A program made the translations under genes and the position numbers. The notes below the pieces were generated by a model. The model did not search any database. It worked only from the letters and a program-made list of their open reading frames with translations, and had not been told where the DNA came from. Below are positions 22,564 to 31,862 of a DNA stretch of 39,551 nt, one piece after another. Every line of letters begins with the position of its first letter. The first letter of the stretch is position 1. This DNA comes from Saccoglossus kowalevskii (taxonomy: Eukaryota > Hemichordata > Enteropneusta > Harrimaniidae), in assembly GCF_000003605.2 (NCBI RefSeq), contig NW_003116455.1:46366-85916 (forward strand), written 5' to 3'.

Positions 22564-22679
22564 TAGTTTAGACGATTGGTGCCCTGCGTCTACGCCGGTT
22601 CGAGTCACGCACGCAAGTATACCGGATATTCGGGAGTTCTTTCTTCGCAGAGCAAGCTCGTGCGGAGGTAAACTCCCGA
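22564..22679 (+). ncRNA. tRNA-promoter-like boxes plus long hairpin (SINE-like)
   Basis: TAGTTTAGACG (22564-22574) fits the Pol III A-box consensus. GGTTCGAGTCA (22597-22607) fits the B box except for its last base. The spacing (33 bases start to start) is shorter than in a tRNA. A nested hairpin follows: TCGGGAGTT (22630-22638) with AACTCCCGA (22671-22679), and inside it CGCAGAGC-aa-GCTCgTGCG (22646-22664). Reads as a tRNA-derived SINE head or structured RNA remnant. The B-box sequence recurs in the satellites downstream. Confidence 0.4.
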
Positions 22680-22972
22680 AGGGCACCACAAGAGATGTGA
22701 TGCAGCAGAAACGGAACGGATTAGGGTTATTTCATATCGGTAAGATAATTTCTGAATCTTTCAAACCTTTCTTCTCCCCGCCACAATTATATGGTTGTAT
22801 TTTATGTGTGCTCTACTGTAATATGTGTTTCTGTACGCTATATAACTAGCAATTGCTTCTTTTAATTGTTTACTTGGTTGGCACTTTTTACACGGCGTGT
22901 CACAAATACATAATGCCGAATACTTTAGTTACTTACGCAACGCTCACAATTATCACCCTTCATGGGTAAGTC

Positions 22973-23130
22973 GGTTCGAGTCACGCATACAGTACATAGT
23001 ATGAAACTTTCGGTAGATCTGAAGTCTTTTACTCCACAAAGCAATCGGCGTCGTACGCACGTACAATAACATAGGGTACCCATCATTTGCTGGTGTAATG
23101 TGGAGATGTCTGGAGATGTAGTGTAGCGAC
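22973..23130 (+). repeat. Diverged copy of the GTTCGAGTCACGC repeat family
   Basis: GGTTCGAGTCACGCATACAG at 22973 and the following 'gatctgaagtcttttactccacaaagc' resemble the units at 23845 and 24902. The preceding ACAATTATCACCCTTCATGGG (about 22947) recurs near 25180 with one change, so the same repeats bracket the whole satellite locus. Confidence 0.6.
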
Positions 23131-23542
23131 AAGCGACACGGTATAGTACTAACTAAATTTGTCCGCCAATTTACCACTGAACATGTTATTTGTGATATTA
23201 TCAAGTATCACTTGATTTGTTTTTGGTGTTGTTGGAAAGTGAGTGTTCGAAAGAAGTGGTTACATATACGGTTGATGTATGGATTTTATCACGAGCTCTG
23301 TATTGTTTTAGTAGCAAATTGTTTGGATTTATTTTTTTCTCCAGATTGTATAATATGATTCGTAATGCACGTATTGCCTCATTGGACTATTTTCGTCTTA
23401 TACGTCAAGGGTTGCCATGCAACGTACATCCGGAAGTTGCCAGTGTATGTCGATTTGTTACACATACACCGCAAATATAAGCTTATCTCAACTTCCATCC
23501 AAATGCAGTAAGTGTCACTGTCTTGCAATAGCTTTATCGGTG

Positions 23543-24360
23543 GTGAGTACGAACATTTCTACGTTCGAAATATTCCGGTACTAGATGTATCGCTTTTTTC
23601 TCTTAGGTATTACTGTCTTGGAACAGCTTGCCCTTGCGTTAGTATTCGGACGAAATTCATTGGATTTCTACAGATAATATAACATTTGTTCGAGTCACGC
23701 ATGCAGTATTATGCATTTATGCATTTCATATTTGATTTTATTACAAAAAAGAGACACTGTATGTAAGTCCTGTTTGTAATGAGGCCCTTGGGTTAGTATT
23801 CGGACGAAATTGATTGGATTTCTACAGACAATATAACATTTGTTCGAGTCACGCATGCAGTATTATGATTAACTTTGCGGTAAATTTGGAGATCTTTACT
23901 TCACAAAGCACACATGTACGTACGTATTACTGTCTTGACAAAGCTTTATTGTCGGTGAGTACGAACATTTCTACGTTCAAAAAATGCCGGTACTTGATGT
24001 ATCGATTTTTACTCTTAGGTATTACTGTCTTGGAACAGCTTTATTGAACAGATGGTGAGTACGAACATTTCTACGTTCGAAACATTCCGGTACTAGATGT
24101 ATCGCTTTTTACTCTTAGGTATTACTGTCTTGGAACAGCTTTATTGAACAGATGGTGAGTACGAACATTTCTACGTTCGAAATATTCCGGTACTAGATGT
24201 ATCGCTTTTTACTCTTAGGTATTACTGTCTTGGAACAGCTTTATTGAACAGATGGTGAGTACGAACATTTCTACGTTCGAAATATTCCGGTACTAGATGT
24301 ATCGCTTTTTTCTCTTAGGTATTACTGTCTTGGAACAGCTTTATTGAACAGACCGTGAGT
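23543..24360 (+). repeat. 100-bp tandem repeat with GT-AG spacing
   Basis: GTGAGTACGAACATTTCTACGTTC begins at 23955, 24055, 24155 and 24255, and a diverged unit (GTGAGTATG) at 24355, an exact 100-base period. An extra copy starts at 23543 and is then interrupted by the 154-bp satellite. In each unit, 64 bases starting GTGAGT end in a pyrimidine tract plus CTTAG, and the other 36 bases (24019-24054, 24119-24154, 24219-24254, 24319-24354) are open as VLLSWNSFIEQM (last unit ends differently). So each unit has the form of an intron plus a 36-base exon. It may simply be a minisatellite. Confidence 0.95.
23633..23920 (+). repeat. 154-bp satellite, first block
   Basis: The landmark TTAGTATTCGGACGAAATT occurs at 23639 and 23793 (period 154). 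Each unit runs through GGATTTCTACAGATAATATA, GTTCGAGTCACGCATGCAG and, in the first, an AAAAAAGAGACACTGTATGTAAGTC end. No coding potential. Confidence 0.9.
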
Positions 24361-24639
24361 ATGAACGCAATACCGAACGTTCGAAATTGTTAAGTTGGAA
24401 TTTCAACAACTGTTTTACAATCTATTGTTTTATGAACGTTCCATGCAAAAAGACTGCTTTTCATGTAATATGATAAAGGGGATTATATTGCTGATAATAC
24501 AATAAATAATAAAAGCCACGATTATAACCATTGAAACGCGTTTCACTTCGATACGTGTTTGGGTGTAGGCTAGTTTTTTTTTTTTTTTTTTTTGGTGTTG
24601 TTTTTATGCACTTAGGCCATTTATGCACTCTAATATTTT

Positions 24640-24985
24640 ATTTTATTAAAAAAAGAGACACTGTATGTAAGTCTTGTTTGTAATGTGACCCTTGCGTTAG
24701 TATTCGGACGAAATTGATTGGATTTCTACAGATAATATAACATTTGTTCGAGTCACGCATGCAGTATTATGCATTTATGCATTTCATATTTTATTTTATT
24801 AAAAAAAGAGACACTGTATGTAAGTCTTGTTTGTAGTAAGGCCCTCGAGTTAGTATTCGGACGAAATTGATTGGATTTCTACAGATAATATAACATTTGT
24901 TCGAGTCACGCATGCAGTATTATAACCTTGCAGTAAATTTGGGGATCTTTACTTCACAAAGCACACACGTACTTAAGTAAACCAT
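24640..24985 (+). repeat. 154-bp satellite, second block
   Basis: TTAGTATTCGGACGAAATTG recurs at 24697 and 24850 (period 153), with the same CTACAGATAATATA and GTTCGAGTCACGCATGCAG landmarks as the first block. The final unit continues into 'ggggatctttacttcacaaagcacacacgtac'. A run of T (about 24572-24593) precedes the block. Confidence 0.9.
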
Positions 24986-26304
24986 GCAAGAAGAAGTATG
25001 TGGAGGCAACTCGGCAAATGACACGGTTTATGTTTATCCCATATCCGTTAGACAATAGCTGAACGTTTAAATTTTGTTTTTAATTTGTTATTGCATCTTG
25101 TTTTGGTTGAATATATTATTATATTTGTACTTTATTATTGTATGTGATCCAGTTTACATAAATAGTTGTTGCATATTACAATTATCACCCTTCGTGGGAT
25201 CACCTATTTACACTCGTACCGATCTGTATTGGTTTATGTGTATGCACTGTATGCCCTCGCCGCACGATAGACAAGGTGTAAACGGTCTCACATGTCTCAC
25301 GATCTCATTTTTTTTGTTTTTCATAGACATCGAGCACATGTCATTTATGTATATAGGTAACATTAAATAACTACAACTCCATTGTCCTGGGTCGAACTAA
25401 ATCAGTCATATTATTTAGTGGTCAGGACACAAGACGCACGGAAAAACATCACTAAGTTTGGAGAAAACTTGTGAGCATCGTCCGAATCGCACAGTTTGTT
25501 GGTGCCAACTCCATTAACCCGTGCGGGGTCAGTCTGCTGGTAAACGCGTATGTTATGTTAAACAAATGGACGATGCAAGTAGTTTGATTGGATGCGCCAG
25601 TTGGAAAGTCGGCCAATCAGGCGATGTGTAACATTGCGCGGTAAGCTAAAGAACAAAATATCGGAAATGGCGATGTGTAGCACGGTAGCACGATAGTTAA
25701 GGTTTGCACAAAATATCGCGAGTTATATACATTTTACCGTGATATCTAGTGTTTAAATATGCGACCGAAGTGACGTACTTTTACCGAGATACGAAGTGTT
25801 CTTAAAATATGAGCCGATATTTGCCTTCATTATTTATGGGAACAACATACTTTAGGTACCTATTCTTAGTTTAATTTGTACTTTGTCACTTTTTTTATTT
25901 GAAGTAACTAAGTAAAAGTTCTTGTTATATTGTTTGCATCCAATTAATATATCTCATGATGATGGGCACTTCTATAAATCTTAAAGTCCAATCAAATAGC
26001 AATTAATTCAACCAGTTTTTTTTTTGTTCATGCTTGTGCGCTTTTTGTTCATATATATCGCGTTCACTTTCTGTTAAATGCTCGTATAAGGAAGAATAAT
26101 TACTTAAATTCATATTTTAATATCCCAATTATGCGTTAATTAACATGATTAGCAAAATTAACTTGATTAGCAAAATGTTGGAGGTAATTTTGCCAACAAC
26201 TTGTTATTCACAGAAATGATATAATTAAGCAATAACATTACTAGGACTGTGCAAGTCCATTCGATGTCCAAATAGATGCATGAATATTCGCGTTCAAATC
26301 TGAT
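24986..26304. other. Intergenic stretch, minor repeats only
   Basis: Nothing coding is supported. A diverged tandem duplication lies at 25732-25767 and 25779-25817 (TTTTACCG.GATA..., AGTGTT, AAATATG, GCCGA-like). The single hydrophobic open frame at 25074-25370 has no supporting features. Confidence 0.6.
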
Positions 26305-26900
26305 GCAATTGTACGGCAACCGAGGTGGCTCACAGCATGGCATTTTATAAAACCATTTTTACAATTCATTTACATTTTGAAAACTCATTTTTATTTTATA
26401 ATTCCTTTTTAATAACCATTTTCGATTTTGAAATCAATTTTTAAAACCCACCTTCGTTTCTGATATCTGTTTTCATTTTAGAAACAATTGTTTAAATCCA
26501 TTTTCATTGTTGGAATCCGTTTTCATTTTTAAAATTCATTTTCGTTTTCAAATTCAATTTTCATTTTAAAAATCAATTTTTGTTTTTAAAATCCGTTTTT
26601 ATTTTTTTAACCCGTTTTCATTTTTAAAATCCAATTTCGTTTTCAAATCCATTTTTATTTTCAAAATCCGTTTTCATTTTTAAAATTCATTTCATTGACC
26701 TTTGAACTATAGGAATATATGCATTTTACCCTTCGAGCAATTTTTTCATCAGAATTTACCTAAAAATCACTGCTGTTTCCCGCCTATCCCATTAACTTAA
26801 ACATAATAATTGTTTTAATGGGATTCTCATTTTGATTCGATTTTCGATTAGTTTTTTCAATCTCATTGCAACTTTCAATTTCAAAATCCATTTTCATTTT

Positions 26901-26926
26901 TGACCTGTGACCTCGCCCTCTGACCT
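26901..26926 (+). promoter_or_regulatory. TGACCT direct repeats (DR1-type) inside transposon
   Basis: TGACCT occurs at 26901-26906 and 26908-26913 with one base between, and again at 26921-26926. Two half-sites with a 1-base spacer form a DR1 motif, a known site for RXR, HNF4 or COUP-TF type nuclear receptors. Function here is not shown. Confidence 0.35.
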
Positions 26927-27233
26927 CATACGACGTGACTATAAATTGTAACTCGGATTCTGGTAGTTTGTGTATTTCCACTAGTGACGTTTCCATGATA
27001 AAGCTTCTTTACGTAAGTTATTCTTCAGACTATAACCAAATTGGCGGCGGTTCCACGGCGTTTTTGGGGTCCTTTGGAGCGTTCTTGGCTTCGATTGTCG
27101 GCTTACGTTGTGGCGTCGAATTCCTATACATAATCGATGGCGCTGCCTTGTATACCGACAGTACCTTTATCCGATACGATAACACAGCAGAACCACGGCT
27201 ATAACTTGTTCTAATCTGATTATCAACCTTACA

Positions 27234-27273
27234 CAGTGGCGGATCCAGCAAAATGTATTGGGGGGGGGGGGGG
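27234..27273 (+). mobile_element. hAT-type terminus, rest hidden by gap
   Basis: CAGTGGCGGATCCAG at 27234-27248 followed by AAAATGTATT and 14 Gs is the usual left end of a widespread hAT group. ACCTTACA (27226-27233) would be its 8-bp target copy. The opposite end falls in the N gap. It is nested inside the 26305-28473 element. Confidence 0.55.
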
Positions 27274-28264
27274 NNNNNNNNNNNNNNNNNNNNNNNNNNN
27301 NNNNNNNNNNNNNNNNNNNNNNNNNNNNNNNNNNNNNNNNNNNNNNNNNNNNNNNNNNNNNNNNNNNNNNNNNNNNNNNNNNNNNNNNNNNNNNNNNNNN
27401 NNNNNNNNNNNNNNNNNNNNNNNNNNNNNNNNNNNNNNNNNNNNNNNNNNNNNNNNNNNNNNNNNNNNNNNNNNNNNNNNNNNNNNNNNNNNNNNNNNNN
27501 NNNNNNNNNNNNNNNNNNNNNNNNNNNNNNNNNNNNNNNNNNNNNNNNNNNNNNNNNNNNNNNNNNNNNNNNNNNNNNNNNNNNNNNNNNNNNNNNNNNN
27601 NNNNNNNNNNNNNNNNNNNNNNNNNNNNNNNNNNNNNNNNNNNNNNNNNNNNNNNNNNNNNNNNNNNNNNNNNNNNNNNNNNNNNNNNNNNNNNNNNNNN
27701 NNNNNNNNNNNNNNNNNNNNNNNNNNNNNNNNNNNNNNNNNNNNNNNNNNNNNNNNNNNNNNNNNNNNNNNNNNNNNNNNNNNNNNNNNNNNNNNNNNNN
27801 NNNNNNNNNNNNNNNNNNNNNNNNNNNNNNNNNNNNNNNNNNNNNNNNNNNNNNNNNNNNNNNNNNNNNNNNNNNNNNNNNNNNNNNNNNNNNNNNNNNN
27901 NNNNNNNNNNNNNNNNNNNNNNNNNNNNNNNNNNNNNNNNNNNNNNNNNNNNNNNNNNNNNNNNNNNNNNNNNNNNNNNNNNNNNNNNNNNNNNNNNNNN
28001 NNNNNNNNNNNNNNNNNNNNNNNNNNNNNNNNNNNNNNNNNNNNNNNNNNNNNNNNNNNNNNNNNNNNNNNNNNNNNNNNNNNNNNNNNNNNNNNNNNNN
28101 NNNNNNNNNNNNNNNNNNNNNNNNNNNNNNNNNNNNNNNNNNNNNNNNNNNNNNNNNNNNNNNNNNNNNNNNNNNNNNNNNNNNNNNNNNNNNNNNNNNN
28201 NNNNNNNNNNNNNNNNNNNNNNNNNNNNNNNNNNNNNNNNNNNNNNNNNNNNNNNNNNNNNNNN
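27274..28264. other. Assembly gap (991 N)
   Basis: Run of Ns starting directly after a G homopolymer. Any open frame through it is meaningless. Confidence 1.
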
Positions 28265-28473
28265 AAAAATGAAAATGAATTTTGAAAACGAAAATGGATT
28301 TAAACAATTGTTTTTGAAAATGAAAACAGATACCAGAAACGAAAGTGGGTTTTTAAAATCGATTTCAGAACTAAAAAATGGTTATTAAAAAAGATTTATA
28401 AAATAAAAATGAATTGTAAAAATGGTTTTGTAAAATGCCATGTTGTGAGCCACCTCGGTTGCCGTACAATTGC

Positions 28474-28998
28474 GATAATTGGGCAAAGTGGATAGCGATA
28501 AACCCACATATCTGCGTATTAGCAGGTTAAGTAAAGCCGTACCACAGTACTCATAGTGTTTATCTAATAACGTGATTGTACTTCTTTATTAGATATCAAA
28601 TCTAAGAAGTACTTCATGTCCAGGTGTGGCGATAATGTTAGTAGACGGTATATTTGTATGTAGCTGAGAACACACTATCATCAAGGTAAAAGCAACATTT
28701 TAAATCAACGATAGTTTTTACTCCAGCTTATAAGTTGGCTATATTAATTGATAATATATAGTTTTCACGTCTTGGCTCGTGTTACATCAGAAATCCTACA
28801 TGTACATGTGTAGCGTATAAATGAGAAACTAAGGCTAACTAGCACATTGATAAATGACAACCATTTTCCGTACGTTCGTTTCCAAGCCTTCATGGTTTCA
28901 TTTCTTCCAGGATTCACAACATCTTTGTTACGTTTACAACGCCAGTGAGACATATCATCGAATTGCCTTAAATCAGCCGTTCGTCAATCAAAAAGAAG
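28474..28998. other. Upstream region of the GPCR gene
   Basis: AT-rich, with no clear TATA box, exon or repeat. It probably contains the promoter or 5' UTR of the receptor gene. I cannot place a start site. Confidence 0.4.
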
Positions 28999-29946
28999 AT
29001 GTGGACAAGTAATGCTACATCAATCCCGACTACCGATGTGATGCCCGATCCCGCTATTTACATATTACTGCACGTGGTGTATGGAATATTAGGAGGATTG
29101 GGTGTTTTGGGCAACTTACTTGTGTTATTTGTGTTCATTCGAGTACGTTCATTACAGACATTGACCAATTCACTCATACTACACCAGTCCGTGATTGATT
29201 TGCTGAGTGCGTTTTGTTTTTTGTCACTGAAATTTGGTCCTACTCTATTACTGCCGTACGGCTTACAAGGCGATTTACTGTGCAGATTCTGGGCATCTGA
29301 ATTTATATTGTGGTGGTTCTTTGTTGCGTCCACTTTCAATTTGGTTGCTATGACGATGGAAAGATATTTCGCTGTAGTACGTCCGTTACTCTATCGGGAC
29401 CATTTTACATTCAACAAAGCTAAGGTCATTGTTGCTTGCATTTGGGTTGCTTCTCTTGCCTTTGAGCTGCACTGGCTGCTCGTCAACAAGGCAACTGGTG
29501 GGTTTTGCTATCCTCTATGGCCGAATGAAAATGTCCAAAAAATGTTTGGTGTTTTCGTCTTTTTGGTACTATATTTCGCCCCAATTTCTGTTATGTTTTT
29601 TTCCTATACGCGTATTCTGATGAAAATGAAGGCAAACGCATTACAACAAAGTACATCTACACAGCGAGCGAAGAAAAATGTCACAAAGACGTTGTGTTTC
29701 GTGTCCATTACGTATGCAGTATGTTGGTGCGTTAATCAGATATTGTATCTACGTTACAATCTAGGTGGAGCAACGGATTTCAATGGGCCAATGTTTAACA
29801 CAGCTGTTGTTTTAGTGTTTTGTAATATGTGTGTGAATCCTTTCATATATACATTACATTATACGAAATTCCGCAAAGGTCTGAAAACTGCTTTCTTCTG
29901 CCATCAAAGTAATAATCGAGTTACGCCATTCAGCAGTTCGACTTAA
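28999..29946 (+). CDS. Class A (rhodopsin-type) G protein-coupled receptor, intronless
   Basis: Complete 315-residue protein. ATG sits in a good context (AAGAAGATGTGG). The extracellular N-terminus has an N-A-T glycosylation site at 5. Seven membrane helices are visible: TM1 about 21-48 (GN at 38-39), TM2 with D67, TM3 after C95 with E-R-Y at 121-123, TM4 with W149, TM5 with P195, TM6 about 230-251 with C242-W243, and TM7 with N280-P-F-I-Y284, then an F-R-K-G-L helix 8. C95 and C170 would form the usual disulfide. The third intracellular loop is short and basic (RILMKMK...RAKK). Position 6.50, normally Pro, is Val (CWCVN). The short ends and lone exon resemble the expanded peptide/orphan receptor sets of invertebrate deuterostomes. 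Ligand cannot be assigned. Confidence 0.95.
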   Translation: MWTSNATSIPTTDVMPDPAIYILLHVVYGILGGLGVLGNLLVLFVFIRVRSLQTLTNSLILHQSVIDLLSAFCFLSLKFGPTLLLPYGLQGDLLCRFWASEFILWWFFVASTFNLVAMTMERYFAVVRPLLYRDHFTFNKAKVIVACIWVASLAFELHWLLVNKATGGFCYPLWPNENVQKMFGVFVFLVLYFAPISVMFFSYTRILMKMKANALQQSTSTQRAKKNVTKTLCFVSITYAVCWCVNQILYLRYNLGGATDFNGPMFNTAVVLVFCNMCVNPFIYTLHYTKFRKGLKTAFFCHQSNNRVTPFSSST

Positions 29947-31738
29947 TCGTAGATGATTAACTGATTAAATGAAGATAAAGATTTTTTAGTCATGTTTGAC
30001 ACAGTACAAATAATACCCACAAGTGTATCGTTATAAGTATAATTTATGTTATATTATCAGTAACCAAGGGATTTTCAATGTGTGATATACATCACACGTG
30101 TATTAGTTTACCATGTGATTTTTTTATAATAACAGAAATGTGTTGTAACCGATAATGTTGGTGCAAATCTGTTGATACACAGATTGACATGTTCATTTTC
30201 TATGCGCATTTCTTTGTGTATTGATTGATGGTTACATGATGGTTTAAAACTTACCTATATTTTATAGACAATAGATTGTTTTAAGTTTGACACCGTTTTA
30301 CGAATTTGCACCTGTAAAGTTCCCCGTTTCTAGAATTATAATAGATCACTGAATAGTCGTGGAAATTGTATCTACTAAGTTAGACCTATAATATAGTATC
30401 ACCAATGTCAGGATTACATACGGTCCGTTAACTACTGATCGTAGTATCACTAGTTCATTTTGGCAAGTTTATGTGTGTATTTTTGGAATTATTTATTTTT
30501 CAGTCCCGCCGAAAGTTGGTTGAAATTTAAAAAAAAAAAAAACATCTGACAAATTTGAGCAAATGTAACAAAAGAGCTGAATCGACATACAGCGTACGCA
30601 ATGCGTTCGCGGTAAATAAAACACCGTGACGTCAACAAATATATCATACAAGTATGCAATAATATATTTGCTTTAAGTAATATTTCTACCGATGCCGTTT
30701 CATTATATGTTGTACTGTGGAAATATGCAGGTGATAAATTCATGCTAGGCTATTATTCCCTTATATTTCTAATTAATTCAGAAATTGTTTTGTACAAACG
30801 CGTTGATGCCTCCGGTACATTGCAATGCTCCCGAACACCAATTTATAATTACTAAGCCGGATGGTTGTCTAAAATGAATTTGCTGTACTTTATGTGGATA
30901 TTGTTGAACCCTAGTACATATGAAATGAAATGAACCTCAGGCGTATATAGAACTTACAAAGGATATTCGTAGACAATGTCTTTGTCTGAAATGCAGACCA
31001 AAACCGGGAAAGTGGTTGATCACAAGCAAATCAATTAAGTTGTTGCCAGGGTAACACCGACTGGAGCATGTACACCGTAAAGTAATTATCCGCTTTCTAT
31101 GTCTCAACGCTTCAAACGATTGTACACTAACTAAACATATCAGTCAAATGCTGTAATATGATGTATTATATTTAATATGTTAATATAATTTATTAATTAA
31201 TTGTGTGATAAGAATCTTACTTGCATTGAAAAGTGTGATAAGATTACCCAGTTTAGGTATGTTTAAAATATCTTGGCTGAAATTAGGTACATGTAGTATG
31301 GCGTGGTATTTGAATATCTCAAAACGGTAGATAAAATTAATGTTTCAATAAAATTAACCGAAGATTTCTCTTCAATTTCATTATACTGTTATTATACGTA
31401 AATTTTACTTTTCTGTTTTTAACTTCGAACAATTAAAATAATCGAGGTTATATATATATATATTAAATTGTTTTCTTCTTTTGCGTATTTTCAAAGTCTA
31501 TTTCGTCATTTCTCTGTTGTAGTATTTTTATTGTATATTTGCTTGAATCAGTAAATAAACATTGAATACTAGTGTTTTCGCTAACGGTTATGTAGTTAAC
31601 AGCTTTTTAGGGGTTGGGGATTAAGTAACATTCGAGGCTAGATCGTTCCGTCAAGCTTAAAAAATGTCCCATTTTAAATATTGGAAACACAGTTGGACAC
31701 TCCAATTAGATGATATGAGAATAAGGTCGTTCTGAGAA

Positions 31739-31862
31739 AAACATTTCTCTCCTACTAAACGAGTATTGTTCAGGACAAAGAAACCAGTAACGGATACTGT
31801 TTACATCAAAGAAACAGTTCTTTCCTAGTAAACGCGCATTATTAAGAACAAAGAAATCAGTA
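31739..31862 (+). repeat. Diverged 74-bp tandem duplication
   Basis: 31739-31790 and 31813-31862 share the frame AACA.TTCT.TCCTA.TAAACG.G.ATT.TT, then ACAAAGAAA.CAGTA. About 80% similar, non-coding. Confidence 0.75.

Larger units (their letters stand above)
26305..28473. mobile_element. Foldback-type DNA transposon with long inverted ends
   Basis: The left end GCAATTGTACGGCAACCGAG (26305-26324) and following GTGGCTCACAGCATGGCATTTTA are inverted at the right end (28435-28473). The inverted match continues inward into a degenerate ~20-bp tandem repeat of ATTTTCATTTTNAAAATCC type that fills 26380-26700 on the left and 28265-28420 on the right. Flanking AATT on each side could be a 4-bp target duplication, but CAATTG is itself palindromic, so the exact end is uncertain. 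The interior is largely the 991-N gap. Transposase is not visible; it is probably non-autonomous. Confidence 0.8.

Noticed and set aside
22964-23070. Functional tRNA gene suggested by GGTTCGAGTC
   Set aside because: No A box at proper spacing, no acceptor stem or anticodon arm; it is one of several copies of a repeat.
23814-24047. 77-codon open frame across satellite
   Set aside because: It spans the junction of two repeat families and is an accident of the repeats.
23924-24360. CRISPR-like array
   Set aside because: Units are identical throughout with no variable spacers, and the DNA is eukaryotic.
25074-25370. 98-codon hydrophobic open frame
   Set aside because: Composition follows the T-rich DNA; no motif, splice signal or family pattern.
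27030-28388. Long open frames on both strands across 27030-28388
   Set aside because: They are almost entirely unknown bases (N); the real sequence at each end is short.
29058-29339. 93-codon minus-strand open frame
   Set aside because: Antisense shadow of the GPCR coding sequence.
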